Assembly: GCF_950295315.1 (NCBI RefSeq) | Contig: NC_080176.1 | Location: forward strand, 33,879,006 to 33,943,005 | Length of the DNA stretch: 64,000 nucleotides | Origin: Erinaceus europaeus | Taxonomy: Eukaryota; Chordata; Mammalia; Eulipotyphla; Erinaceidae | Direction of reading: 5' to 3' | In this document: one piece after another, positions 1 through 10,594 of the stretch | How positions within the stretch are numbered: the first letter of the stretch is position 1 | Layout: each line of letters starts with the position of its first letter | The notes under the pieces: generated by a model | Databases searched by the model: none | The model's input: the letters and a program-made list of their open reading frames with translations, nothing else | What the model was told of the DNA's origin: nothing | Made by a program: the position numbers and the translations under genes

Positions 1-800
1 TAATCTTCCTCCAGTGTGGTGGGGGCAGGGCTCTGAACCTTGGTTGGCTGCACATATGACAAAGGTGCACGGGCTGTTTTTCCCACTCTACAGTTTTATT
101 TAATATTAGGTGGCAATTCAGAGAAGCACAGAAGGGGAGTGAAAGTGAAAAATGCCCGTGTAGTCAGCAGAAATGCTCATGGACTGAGTTATCAGGGAGG
201 TCTTCTCTGACGAGAAGAGATTTGAAGAGACTGAAGCAAATGAGAGTCAGTCATGCAGCTTCCTAGGGGGTGTCCAGATGAAGGCAGAGCAGGCCAGGTG
301 TGCAGGAAGAACTAGGAGAGGTCCAGGTGAGGTGAGAGGTGGTAGGACAGGAGGCCTGGGCACTAGCCTGGATCAGCTTCATGTGAGTCTCACAAGCAGT
401 GCTGAGAGAGGACTTGGATTCTACTCTGGGTGACACAAAACTGGAGTTTAGCAGGGATGTGCTCTGTTTTGAAGAGGCTGTCAGAAGGCCAGGGGGAACT
501 GTTTCCCTAGCAGTTTAATTCTTTCAACTATATACTTCTTGACACAGTTATAATTAATGCTTCTATAATACTTGTTATTACCTATGACTGTATAACAAGT
601 GACTTAAAAATGTACCGTTTCCCATGATTTCTCTAGGCCAAGCTCAGGAGAAGATTGCCTGGATGCATCTGGTTTGGGGTTTCATGCTTTCGTAGGATAC
701 TGGCTGGGATGGCAGGTGCTAAAGGCTGGATTCAGGCTGGAGGATTTGCCCTCCTGATGCCTCAGAGATGGTGAGTTGGTGATTCTTTTGGTTTAAGATG
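1..800. other. No gene recognised
   Basis: No convincing coding frame, SINE, LTR or L1 match was seen here. The sequence looks like ordinary single-copy or very old intergenic or intronic DNA. Confidence 0.5.
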
Positions 801-859
801 TCTTTCTGTCCAGGTGGTCTTCTCTTCGGGCTGCGCCATGGAAGCTTTTGTGTATGTAC

Positions 860-1232
860 AGTGCTTTTGTGTATGTACAGTGCTTTTTATTGGGGGAGGT
901 AATGTTTACAGTGTAATCATTGACATATTCATACAGTTTCATTATGTAACAGGCCCCCAAAGTTTTCTTCCTATCTTCCTTCCCCCTCGCTCTCCAGAGT
1001 CCTTTGCTTTGGTGCAATACATCATGTCCAGTCCCTGTGTCACTTTGTGCTCTCCCTCCCTATTCCCTGCTTTATTAAGACCTGCTAATAAGTGAGATCA
1101 TTTGCTATTTGCCATTCTCTTTTTGGCTTATCTCATTCAACATGATGTTCACCCAAAAGGATGCAAAGAAGACAACCGTATCATTTTTAACAGCTGAGTA
1201 GTATTCCATCATGTATATATACCACAATTTTT
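860..1232 (-). mobile_element. L1 3'-end fragment
   Basis: Read on the minus strand this carries the typical far-3' L1 block: a GGAATACTACTCAGCTGTT-type segment, then a stretch resembling the end of L1 ORF2 and the 3' UTR. No poly(A) tail or TSD is evident. It is older and more diverged than the L1 at 10905-13758. Confidence 0.7.
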
Positions 1233-2000
1233 TATATTTTCATTTTTTTATTAGTGATTCAGTATTGATTTACAAAATTACATGTCAACAGGGGTATAAT
1301 TCCACACTGTTCCCACCCTCAGAGTTCTGAATTCCAAGTCCCTGCATTGCAAACCACTGTGGTTCTTCTAAGGTTGTAGACATGGATTAACTGTCATCTC
1401 TATAACTATCTGTCTACATTTGTAGATATTGCCCCCTTTTTCTTCCAATCCTCTCTTCCCCTCCAAGACACACATAACCCTCTTACTACATCCAAATATC
1501 TCTCCCCTTTTTGTCATCTTTCTCTGGTACCTGATTGAGTTGGAGTTCAGAGCCCTCTTATCCCCTTCCTTCTATCACTTCTCCCTCACTGGAAGTATGG
1601 ATCAGAGTTGTTTTGGGGGCACAGAAGGTAGGAGGTCTGGCTTCTGTAATTGCCTCTCCACTGGACATGGGTGTTGGCAGGTTGATCCATATCCGCAGCA
1701 TGTTTATCTCTCCCTAGTGGGACAGGGCTCTGTAAGATGAGGTTCTAGAACACATTGGTGAAGTTGTCTTCCCAGAGAAGTCAGGATGGAGTCATGGTAG
1801 CATCTGCAACTTGGTGTCTGGAAGGTGGCAGGACATAAAGTGAGATAAAATGGCTAATGAACAGGAACCAAAAAGTAGGAATAAAGCAGATGAGATTAGG
1901 AATTTTAGAGAGTCCATTTTAGGCATGTTTCTTGGGGTCCATGACTATGGTTGTTTTTGCTTGAGTTTGATGGGTAGCATGAAGTTGGATAAAAACATTG
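1233..2000 (-). repeat. Unclassified interspersed repeat R, copy 1
   Basis: The reverse complement matches 15720-16330 over several hundred bases: a block ending in TTTTTGGTTCCT, then a TTGCAGATGCTACCATGACTCC-like block, then a bracketed 'stating ... GGATC' stretch and a 3' part with TGGTGGGAAT-like and TACCCCT-like words followed by an A/T-rich tail. Parts recur at 8715-8850 (minus) and 25556-25920 (plus). I cannot assign a class; an old LTR or a non-LTR 3' end are both possible. Confidence 0.55.
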
Positions 2001-2123
2001 CCTGAGAAAATGGTGTCAGAGTGGAGAAAAGGGCTACTAAGTTGTATTAGGGCAGAGTAGCTCACATTTTTAAAAATATTCTGTGAATACAGTTAACTAT
2101 TTACCTCCATCTACCTGACCCAG

Positions 2124-2166
<43 letters not shown>

Positions 2167-2581
2167 CATCAGAGCCTGTGTAACCTCTAAGTCCCTATTG
2201 GTCTGAGGTCATAGCTCATGGTCACATCTGGGAACATTGCAGGCTGCACTCATTTCAGGAGCATCTTTCTTGTGTCATAGGGCAGGATACCCCAGTGAGG
2301 GCAAGGTCCTGAGGGGGCCTACAAGAGAGCTTATGATGACACTTCTGGTATAAGTGACTGGTGTTGGTGCAGAGAGGGATCCTTTGTAGGTCTAGACCTA
2401 TCATATTTCTGTGGAAATCCAAGGAGTCCCTGATTAGGGCTGCAGGTGGTGAGGTGGTGTGATATTGACCAAAAGGGCCATTATTAAGTGAGCCTGTCTC
2501 TTGCCCTTTCTAGTCCTCTTTTTACCTGATGACCTTTGGCTTTCTCCCACTTGTTTAAGCATTGAGTGCCATTTGTTCAGC
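2001..2581. other. No gene recognised
   Basis: Apart from the AT microsatellite, nothing is recognisable between repeat R and the family A element. Confidence 0.4.
2127..2165. repeat. (AT)n microsatellite
   Basis: About 19 uninterrupted AT dinucleotides. Confidence 0.95.
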
Positions 2582-2587
2582 CCAACC

Positions 2588-2965
2588 TGTCGTATGCTTT
2601 ACATTGGTTTGTTCTAGGCCTCCCCCACCAAGAGAATTGGATCAGTCCTGTTAATTTCGCGGGCCTGCTTGGCCCCGCCCGAAGGAACCCCGAGAGAGGG
2701 TTCCTGAGTCCGAGAGTTCCTGGGTTCCTGAGTTCGGAGAGTTCTAGAGTTGGAGAGTTCCTGAGTTCAAGAGTAAGAGGGAGTGCTTGTGCCGCCGCAA
2801 AGAGACAGCAGAGTTCTGTTTGGTGATTAGTTTGTCTTGGTTTGTGAGTCGTTGTTCCTGAATAGAGAAGTGCAGCTTCCCTGCCCAGCCGTTGTCTCTG
2901 CGTCTCTGTTGCCCGCCCGCGGGGCCAACCCGGCCGGCCAGAGCCTTCCGAAAATTTTAACAACA
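2588..2965 (+). repeat. 5' LTR of element A1
   Basis: It is 378 bp, starts TGTCGTATGC and ends in AACAACA. It contains short GAGTTCCTGA-type tandem repeats around 2697-2780. The sequence GAATAGAGAAG near 2859 stands where the solo copy at 13859 has the polyadenylation signal GAATAAAG. Confidence 0.93.
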
Positions 2966-2967
2966 AA

Positions 2968-2985
2968 TGGCGCCCACGTGGACCT
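2968..2985 (+). promoter_or_regulatory. Primer binding site, tRNA-Lys1,2-like
   Basis: TGGCGCCCACGTGGACC begins two bases after the LTR end. It resembles the Lys1,2-type PBS used by HERV-K-like elements, with one missing base and a diverged 3' end. This supports class II (ERVK) assignment. Confidence 0.75.
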
Positions 2986-3035
2986 GACCTGCGCATCTCT
3001 CAGATAAGTAAAGACAATTTGGCTACCTATGCACG

Positions 3036-3941
3036 ATGGCCTTCTCTTCTGCTTGTGAAGAGATCTCCAAAGGCCTCTGCTCTTTCTTCACGAGACTGTT
3101 TTGCTGTTTCTGGAACATTTATCTCTGGACCACTCTGTGGTTTCCACTCGCTCAGGCGAACTCAGAACAGCCAGCGGGAAGAGCCAGCGGGCGGGAGGCG
3201 AGGCGCGGAGCTGCCGTTTCCACCTGGTTAAACAGCCAGCCAGCCGGCTGCGCCCAGACAACCCCGCGCACCGCGCCCGCAGCCTCGCAGCCCCGCAGCC
3301 CGCAGGAGGCCTACGCCAGCACACAAAAGCCCCAGGAGCCCAGTGCCAACATGCTGGAGCCCTATGCCAAAACGCAAGAGCCCGATGCCTCCACGCTAGA
3401 GCCCGAGGCCAACACGCAGGAGCCCAAGGCCAACCCACAGGAGCTGGCTCTCCACCGCGTGGCGCAGGACACTGGACGCGTGATCCCTCCACGCTGCTCG
3501 GCCACTGCAAACAGGGCAGCAGACATGGCAGGCCCATGGGGCAGGGCCGCGGCGGCCTATCATGGCCGCCACCCCTGGGCACCTAGGCTCACGCCTTCTG
3601 CAAAGATGGCCTGCCTGCCCTCTTTCTATGAATTCTGGAACCATCCCGGGCCTCCCGGACCCCCGGGCTCCCTGCCGAAACTGGGCACACGAGATCTCCA
3701 GCCGCCGGTCCGGTCTGAAGGCAGACAAGCTGGAGTACGCAGAGATTTGTGCAGAGATCGCAACCTGCAATTCCTAAAAGTGAAGCTGTGCGGGAAGCCA
3801 CCTCCGGATGGTGAACCCCCCCCCCAACAACTAAGACAGTACAGATTTAAATTCGTGTTTAAAATGACATGTCTTCGTAACAAAGGTTTCTCTCCTTGTG
3901 TATTAATGACCATGTTTTTGTGTATGTTTAAAGTTTGGTAA
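3036..3941 (+). CDS. Gag-leader-like ORF of non-autonomous element A1
   Basis: 301 codons from an ATG shortly after the PBS. The first ~45 residues resemble the N-termini of the Gag frames at 54791-56953 (minus) and 32861 (plus): a short polar start with Glu-Glu, then an aromatic and hydrophobic stretch (about residues 14-38) that could be a membrane segment or signal anchor. Residues ~75-150 are Pro/Ala/Glu rich with tandem EPxANTQ-type repeats. The remainder has no recognised domain; capsid major homology region, zinc knuckles and protease are absent. The antisense copy at 53755-54522 is also open, with a different number of repeats. The last ~40 codons differ because A1 has one extra A before a run of ten C; the other copy stops just after that run. 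Function unknown; a membrane-targeted Gag-derived accessory protein is one possibility. Confidence 0.55.
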   Translation: MAFSSACEEISKGLCSFFTRLFCCFWNIYLWTTLWFPLAQANSEQPAGRASGREARRGAAVSTWLNSQPAGCAQTTPRTAPAASQPRSPQEAYASTQKPQEPSANMLEPYAKTQEPDASTLEPEANTQEPKANPQELALHRVAQDTGRVIPPRCSATANRAADMAGPWGRAAAAYHGRHPWAPRLTPSAKMACLPSFYEFWNHPGPPGPPGSLPKLGTRDLQPPVRSEGRQAGVRRDLCRDRNLQFLKVKLCGKPPPDGEPPPQQLRQYRFKFVFKMTCLRNKGFSPCVLMTMFLCMFKVW

Positions 3942-4550
3942 ACAGTAGCTTTAAGGCTAAATTCTTACTAGTCAAAGTTAAATGAAAAAGGTTTTCAATG
4001 TAATTCTCATAAAGATAAAATTAACTTACATTTAAAGTCTGAGGTAAAAATTAGTTAACAATCAATATATTTTAACTAAGTTGGTCTAAACAAAAGGTTA
4101 AATAGACTTGTTGATATGTAAAACACTACCTTCTCTATTAGAAATGGTAGATCGCACAATGGCTATGCTAATTATTCTCATGCCTGAGGTTTCCTCTCCG
4201 GCCCACACCTAGGGTGTGTCTCCATCTTGAATAGGTGTAACAAAAGGTTTAAAGACGTTGTTGATATGTAAAAGTCTCAAATTCCTTCTCTGTTAGAAAC
4301 GTTGGATCGTGCAGTAGATATGCTAATAACAAGTTTTGTTTCATAGTAAGTAAGTTGCAGCCAGCTGCCTGTGGGACCCTAGGCCGTTCCCCGCCCCCAT
4401 GCAAATGCCCGTCGAGGCAAGTAGCCCCCCAGAGGCAAGAAATGTTTTTTTTTCAGATATGGCCCCTTCAGGCCTTCCCTTGTCAACATGCTGGTTTTTG
4501 TTATATATGTTTCTGTTCACCCCACACCCTTGATACTATAGTCATTTAGT
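3780..4550 (+). other. 3' non-coding region of A1, related to provirus C
   Basis: From about 3840 the sequence aligns with C at about 37970-38130 (shared AGTTTGGTAAACA and CTTACTAG/CTTACCAG-type words), and TGATACTAT just before the PPT matches C at about 39511. Family A therefore appears to be an internally deleted derivative of a C-like lineage with new sequence in place of most of gag-pol. Confidence 0.6.
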
Positions 4551-4551
4551 T

Positions 4552-4567
4552 AAAAAAAAGGGGGAAT
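4552..4567 (+). promoter_or_regulatory. Polypurine tract of A1
   Basis: AAAAAAAAGGGGGAAT lies directly against the 3' LTR, the normal position for plus-strand priming. Confidence 0.85.
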
Positions 4568-4945
4568 TGTCGTATGCTTTACATTGGTTTGTTCTAGCCC
4601 TCCCCCACCAAGAGAATTGGATCAGTCCTGTTAATTTCGCGGGCCTGCTTGGCCCCGCCCGAAGGAACCCCGAGAGAGGGTTCCTGAGTCCGAGAGTTCC
4701 TGGGTTCCTGAGTTCGGAGAGTTCTAGAGTTGGAGAGTTCCTGAGTTCAAGAGTAAGAGGGAGTGCTTGTGCCGCCGCAAAGAGACAGCAGAGTTCTGTT
4801 TGGTGATTAGTTTGTCTTGGTTTGTGAATCGTTGTTCCTGAATAGAAAAGTGCAGCTTCCCTGCCCAGCCGTTGTCTCCGCGTCTCTGTTGCCCGCCCGC
4901 GGGGCCAACCCGGCCAGCCAGAGCCTTCCGACAATTTTAACAACA
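4568..4945 (+). repeat. 3' LTR of element A1
   Basis: It is 378 bp and nearly identical to 2588-2965; the differences are single substitutions with no length change. It ends in AACAACA, followed by the TSD CCAACC. Confidence 0.93.
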
Positions 4946-4951
4946 CCAACC

Positions 4952-5955
4952 AGAATTAAGTTTTTGGGATATGTCTTCTTTGGGCCTTTCTGTTAGATTA
5001 CTAAGCAAATTTGGTCTAAGTCTAATCAATTAGAGAATTTATGATGCCTTCTTCAGGCACTTCAACTAGGATTCCAGGTTTACTAGGTCTAAGTCTAATC
5101 ATCAAGGGCTATTGAATACCATTACTTTCAGTTATATAATTGCCTCTAGCTTATTATATACCATGATATTTTTAGCCACTCATCTGATATTGGACATCTG
5201 GGTTACTTCCAGATTATTTTTAAGAATTATGTTACCTATTTTGCGAAGTGATAGTAAGAATATTAAAGGGCCAGCAAGAGAGTTTGGCGGAGGCGAAGTC
5301 AAGTCTTCAGACTGGCAAAGTACTGGGCAGGCTGGGACTGACTGCAAAGTGGGAAGTCCTAGACCAAACTGAAGCTATTCAGCCTTTTTGTTTAATGACA
5401 GAGGTGAAGTCAGATCTGCTAGCTGACAAAGTACAGGGCAGGCTGGGGCCGACTGCAAAGCGGGAAGTCCTAGACTGAACTGAAGCTATTCATCCTTTTT
5501 GTTTTCAGTTGGTAAGCTGTTGAAAATGCACAAATATTACCTGGAGACAATAAAAAGAGAGACCCTGGGGAAGTACACAGTAACAGCAATTATGGCAGTG
5601 GGTGTAACAAGACTAAAAACGGCCTAGGAGTAGAAGCTGCTTTACTCATTAAGAGGCTTTCAGAACAACAGCTATTTGTCACTACTACAGCTTCTCTATT
5701 AGCTGAACTCAGACCAAAAACCAGAACTATGGGTGACTTATAGAATGAGTGGCAGATTGTGGTTTCCACCTAAATATAAAAGGGCCCTATCACTTGCCCT
5801 CACCCACAGACCCCCCCCTGCTTCCAATTACAGGTATCTATGATAAATATAGAGGTTATGTAGTTAAATAGCTAACATATGGGTACAAGTTAGTAAACTT
5901 TCATATATGCAAAGGTTAGCCAGAAGAGAGCCCCCATGGTGTGTGCTTACTTTAC
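4952..5955. other. Unassigned DNA with an internal ~110-bp duplication
   Basis: No complete gene is visible. The texture (short broken frames, 5290-5505 duplication) would fit an old decayed retroelement, but I found no diagnostic motif. Confidence 0.35.
5290..5505. repeat. Two-copy tandem repeat, period about 110 bp
   Basis: GAAGTCAAGTCTTC... near 5296 recurs as GAAGTCAGATCTGC... near 5405. Both copies continue through GGCAGGCTGGG, GACTGCAAAG, GGGAAGTCCTAGAC and GAAGCTATTCA before diverging. Copies are roughly 85-90% alike by eye. Confidence 0.8.
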
Positions 5956-5969
5956 AGCAGAATAATTCT

Positions 5970-6122
5970 TTTTTTTAAAAAAAGAATTTATTTACTTATT
6001 CATGAGAAAGATAGGAGAGAAAGAACCAGACATCACTCTGGCACATGTGCTGCTAGGAATCGAACTCAGGACCTCATGGTTGAGAATCCAATGCTTTATC
6101 CACTGCGCCACCTCCCGGACCA
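5970..6122 (-). mobile_element. SINE2 (tRNA-derived, ~150 bp)
   Basis: The reverse complement reads GGTCCGGGAGGTGGCGCAGTG then a pol III B-box-like GTTCGATTCC, ending in an A/T-rich tail. CAGCAGAATAATTCTT and CAGCAGAAGAATTCTT flank it as an imperfect target-site duplication of about 16 bp. Confidence 0.9.
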
Positions 6123-6129
6123 CACAGCA

Positions 6130-6410
6130 GAAGAATTCTTTAGGTAGACAGTTTACTAGATATTGGAAAAATGTTAGTTGGTTAGACCCATCCAAGAATG
6201 GGTTAAGAACAAAAGCTATTAGATTGAGCTCCAGAAAAGATATGCTAACCCAACACAGAAGGCCAAAACAAAGGGAGTAATGTACCAAGGCCACAAAGAT
6301 GGTCCAAACCTAGGGGAGGGCAGGCTGTCTCAAGACCAAGGGAACTCTCAAGGAGAACATGTCTAAAATGATAATAATGTCTGGAGTTATTTTTAATGTT
6401 AATAAAAATA
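6130..6410. other. Unassigned DNA
   Basis: No gene or repeat recognised; it probably continues the unassigned DNA at 4952-5955, which SINE2 interrupted. Confidence 0.35.
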
Positions 6411-6421
6411 GTCTTACATGG

Positions 6422-6712
6422 GAGCCGGGCTGTAGCGCAGCGGGTTAAGCGCAGGTGGCGCAAAGCACAAGGACCGGCATAAGGATCCCGGTTCGAACCC
6501 CGGCTCCCCACCTGCAGGGGAGTCGCTTCACAGGCGGTGAAGCAGGTCTGCAGGTGTCTGTCTTTCTCTCCCCCTCTCTGTCTTCCCCTCCTCTCTCCAT
6601 TTCTCTCTATCCTATCCAACAACGACAACATCAATAATAACTTCAACAATAAAACAACAAGGGCAACAAAAGGGAATAAATAAATAAATAAATAAAATAA
6701 ATATTTAAAAAA
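6422..6712 (+). mobile_element. SINE1 (tRNA-derived, ~290 bp)
   Basis: The head GGAGCCGGGCTGTAGCGCAG carries an A-box, and GGTTCGAACC is a B-box. A CT-rich body follows, then AACAACGAC/AATAA-type tail. Flanking AATAGTCTTACATG repeats on both sides (about 6408 and 6713) are the TSD. High similarity to a full consensus implies a recent insertion. Confidence 0.93.
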
Positions 6713-6960
6713 ATAGTCTTACATGATGTCAACTGTATCCAGTAAAAAATGTTTAAATAATAAAGCTCTGCAGACAAAGGCCAGAGGTACCTCATGCACT
6801 TGAAGCAGCTGACATGTCTCTCACTTCATTATTCGCCAACACCCCTTTCCTTCAGGAGGTACCCTACTAACTTTTCTCAGGGCTGGCCTCCACCAAGAGT
6901 TCGCCAGGGTAGCATATCTACCTTGTCATTTGTGCAACCTGATTTAAGACTATCCTCTGT

Positions 6961-7135
6961 AGTGGTCCGGGAGGTGGCGCAGTGGATAAAGCATCGGACT
7001 CTCAAGCATGAGGTCCTGAGTTCAATCCCCAGCAGCACATGTACCAGAGTGATATCTGGTTCTTTCTCTCCAAATGTCTTTCTCATAAATAAATAAATTA
7101 ATTAATTAATAATTTTTTAAAAAAGAATAATAATA
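6961..7135 (+). mobile_element. SINE2
   Basis: Starts GTGGTCCGGGAGGTGGCGCA and ends in an AT-rich tail with AAATAAATAAATT. The near-identical words AGACTATCCTCTGT and AGACTAGCCTCTGT flank it as a TSD. Confidence 0.9.
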
Positions 7136-8285
7136 AAAAAAGACTAGCCTCTGTGGTGCTGGAGGATGCTTTGATATTGTGGTATCTTTCCCTCTGTTGC
7201 TCTGTCTTTTGTCTTTCTGTCTAAATAAGTCGACTTAGAGCAGTCAAGCCCCAGAAACAACAAAAAACAAAATTAAAGATAATTTACATGGAAGCTGAAA
7301 CATGGTTTCAATAAATAGTGGCTAATGAATAATGATGATTCTGGTAATTATGATAGTGTTGATGATGCTGGAATTGGGTTTTTCCTTGGGAGAAAGAAGT
7401 TGTCAGCAAATCCTGAAATGTATCTGTCCCTGTACCAACCTGTATTCTCTGCCATATTAATGACTGATGTACTGTTGTCATTGTCCTTTGGCTTGTCTGC
7501 AATTACAACTGGGTTGTAAGTTCTCCAAAAACAAAGGTGCAGTCTTTGTTTCCTTCATCATTCTAGTCTCAACACCTTGAAAGGATTCTGGTTGTACAAA
7601 TGAGAATTAAATGATGAAAGAATGAATGAAAACAACTAATAAAAATTAAATGAAGCAGAGATTTGAAGACGCCACTGATACAGCTTGTGGGAATAGATGT
7701 CTATTATTTATGGTACTATTATTTATGATACATGTGACATGTTACCTTTGTTCATGGTATGATCTAAGTCAAATAACAGGTTTTAAACCTAATTTAGACA
7801 AAGGTCAGTAGCTGTTTTCTCCCCATGTAAAAGCATGTACTTTATTCAGTTCAGACATCTGGTACATTGTAGACTGCAATAATATACTCTGAATTTGAAT
7901 ATGAAGTCTAGACAGGTATCACTATTAGCATTTATAGGTCATTCCTTATACAGATAAAGTTATTATTCTGCAAAATAAATAAATAAATAAAAACTTAAGA
8001 TATACTGGTAGGACAAACATGTTTCCTTGATCTCATCTCAGATTTTTATACCCACTGTATGGGAATAGGGTCTACCTCAGGAAGTAATAACCAAATATGT
8101 AAATCTGAAATAGTTACAAGTAAGTCATTACTTAGTCTTCGAAAATTCATTACTTCACAAAGCATAAAGTCTTCAGAACATTACAGATACTCCAATTTAG
8201 GATCACCAGAATATTTTAATAGAAACGTATGTAGATTAACTGCTTCTTTAAAAATGCCTGGGGTTCTCTAACTCCCTTTCTTCTA
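7136..8285. other. No gene recognised
   Basis: AT-rich DNA with an A-rich AAATAAATAAATAAA stretch near 7975. No supported feature. Confidence 0.4.
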
Positions 8286-8286
8286 G

Positions 8287-8660
8287 GCAAAATATTTTTA
8301 ATAATTATGTATTTATTCCTTTTTGTTGCCCTTATTGTTTTATTGTTGTAGTTATTACTGTTGTTGTTATTGATGTTGTTGTTGGATAGGACAGAGAGAA
8401 ATGGAGAGAGGAAGGGAAGACAGATGGGGAGAGAAAGACAGACACCTGAAGACCTGCTTCACCGCCTGTGAAGCGACTCCCCTGCAGGTGGGGAGCCGGG
8501 GGCTCGAACCGGGATCCTTATGTCGATCCTTGTGCTTTGCACCACGTGTGCTGAACCCGCTGTGCCACTGCCCGGCTCCCTGGAACCGGGATTCTTATGC
8601 CGGTCCTTGTGCTTTGTGCCACCTGCGCTTAACCCGCTGTGCTACTGCCTGACTCCCCTA
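8287..8660 (-). mobile_element. SINE1 with a duplicated tRNA-like head
   Basis: On the minus strand the tail and body are normal, but the tRNA-related head occurs twice: 8489-8578 and again 8580-8660. Each copy has the GGTTC-type B-box and the GCGGGTT-type A-box region. The copies are joined directly at GGGAGCCGGG-type sequence. Confidence 0.8.
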
Positions 8661-8699
8661 GGCAAAGTTTTTATTGGCTTCACAGCTGCGTAATTCCAC

Positions 8700-8860
8700 T
8701 GCTCCTAGTGGATTAATCTTTTTTTAAATTTATCTCAAAAAGGAGACATTAACAAAACCATAGGATAAGAGGGGTACAACTCCACACACTTCCCACCACC
8801 AGATCTCTGTATCCTATCCCCTCCCCTGATAGCTTTCCTATTCTCTGAGAGAAAGACACT
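8700..8860 (-). repeat. Repeat R, 3'-end fragment (copy 2)
   Basis: The reverse complement contains the same GTGGGAAGTGTGTGGAGTTG and TACCCCTCTTATCCTAT-type 3' end as the copies at 1233, 15720 and 25556. Confidence 0.6.
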
Positions 8861-8864
8861 GTTC

Positions 8865-9085
8865 CACTACTCATGAAGCCTCTCTTTTGCATGGTGCCTC
8901 CATGTGGTGGTCAGGGGCTCAAACCCAGTTCTCCTCACAGGGTTAGCTATCACTTGTCCCCAAGAACATCTCATTTTATTGGTTCTAATTGTAATTCTAT
9001 AATTATAAGGCTGTCCTGGGAAAATGAGTGACAGGAGTCACTGTTACATGCGCACTCAACCAGGTGTGCCACCACCTGGTCCCGA
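8865..9085 (-). mobile_element. Old SINE fragments
   Basis: Short antisense pieces with tRNA-SINE words (GGCTCAAACCC near 8910; CCAGGTGTGCCACCACCTGG near 9060). Too degraded to assign to one family. Confidence 0.4.
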
Positions 9086-9940
9086 GGAGTCACTGTTATA
9101 ATATTGCTCTCTGTGTACATTAGTAGGTATTTTACAGTCAATTTCTCATCAATAATCTGCAGAAAACCTGTTTTGCTCTGGGGATATCCACTTTCCATGC
9201 CTGCACAGCTGTCCTCAGCATCCTTGCCAGAGCCCAGAGCTGTTCCCAAACTGCTCAAGCCTCCAGGGCCTCTCTTCACTCTGCTTCTAGCTTCTTGAGG
9301 CCATCCATTGCCTCTCCTGCTCCTTATCATTGCCACTCAGGACCCTGACCAGAACCTGGCTCTGACTGTTCAGCATTGGTTCCTTTTGGTGAGCATCTGT
9401 ATAGTTACTTACTGTCATTTTTAATTGAACAAAAGCCAAGTTATGTTTATATGATAGGTAACTACTTTGTTGATCTTTCCTATATTGATACATAACTATT
9501 TTACATTAACAGATTCAGATTCTCTTTGACCATCCTATGCCGTTTTTATTACTGGGATCCTAGTGGTGCTTTGAATGCCTTGCAGTCTCACTCCCTTTTA
9601 ATCTGAAACAAATGAAGCCAGAGAGTGCTTTGGGAATGGAAATCGAGCACAGGAATAGAAAATGTATGACATTTGTTGATTCTGCTGTGTTTCAGTTTTG
9701 TTCGTCCACATTTTCTGTGTGCTGTCATGGGCTCTGTTCTCCCTTTTCAGTTGTTTCTGGGTCTTTTCAGGGAGTTCAGCTGTGAGAATAATGTCACACT
9801 ATAAAATGCTGGCAGATGTCAGCCCTACTTCTGGACTGCAACTGTGATTTTCAGAAAGGGAGAGAGAGCAGCAGTGCAAACCAGTCTAGGGGGAGGCTAG
9901 GCATTTGTCATCAGACTTTGTTTGATGTATATATAGATAG
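9086..9940. other. No gene recognised
   Basis: The ORFs across this interval are short and composition-driven; nothing is supported. Confidence 0.4.
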
Positions 9941-9948
9941 TGCTTTTA

Positions 9949-10232
9949 GGGGGAGTCAGGCGGTAGTGCAGCGGGTTAAGCACAGGTGGCACAAAGTGCA
10001 AGGACTGGCATAAGGGTCCCGGTTCAAACTCCCGGCTCCCCACCTGCAGGGGAGTCACTTCACAGGCAGTGTAGCAGGTCTGCAGGTGTCTATCTTTCTC
10101 TCTCCATCTGTCTTCCCCTCCTCTCTCCATTTCTGTCTGTCCTATCCAACAACAACGACATCAGTAACAACAATGATAATAAGAACAACAATAAAATGGG
10201 CAACAAAAGGGAATAAATACTTTTTTAAAAAG
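9949..10232 (+). mobile_element. SINE1
   Basis: Head GGGGGAGTCAGGCGGTAGTGCAG, B-box GGTTCAAAC, CT-rich body, AACAACAACGACATCA tail region. AGTGCTTT-type words on both sides (9938 and 10231) are the probable TSD. Confidence 0.9.
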
Positions 10233-10594
10233 TGCTTTAAATTTTTAAAGTTACTACCATTCTAACCATCCCTCTTCTTTCAATTAAGAAGATCAGTAGA
10301 ATGGCATTCACAGATTCATCTTATCTGTGCCATTTTCTCCTCGATCTGTCAATACTTAAGTTATGTCTAGCTAATCAAGATAAATTTGAGTGATTTCAGT
10401 TTGTTTAAATATACATCACATGCTATATGTTTAAATTATGAAACACCCTGGGAGCCCATTTTTCTGGTTTATCATGTTTTATATACTTTGCATCCTCCAC
10501 AAAGGAAAAGAGAACAAGGAAATCTAATTTCCTACAAGGTTTCAAAAATGCTAGAGTTCATGATTAAGTTATTTTATTATTATATTATTATTAT
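10233..10594. other. No gene recognised
   Basis: AT-rich DNA with no supported feature. Confidence 0.4.

Larger units (their letters stand above)
2582..4951 (+). mobile_element. Complete non-autonomous LTR retrotransposon, family A (A1), with TSD
   Basis: The element proper is 2588-4945 (2358 bp). Two 378-bp LTRs begin TGTCGTATGC and end TTTTAACAACA. Flanking bases CCAACC (2582-2587 and 4946-4951) are an exact 6-bp target-site duplication, typical of ERVK-class integration. Between the LTRs lie a two-base spacer, a tRNA-Lys-like primer binding site, one ORF (3036-3941), a 3' region related to that of provirus C, and a polypurine tract. There is no capsid, protease, RT or integrase, so mobilisation must have been in trans. 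I counted about 6 differences between the LTRs (roughly 1.6%), so the insertion is fairly young. A second copy of the interior lies antisense at 53038-54590. Confidence 0.93.

Noticed and set aside
6422..6520. tRNA gene
   Set aside because: The A- and B-box-like words belong to SINE1 heads that recur with CT-rich bodies and tails; no intact cloverleaf is claimed.
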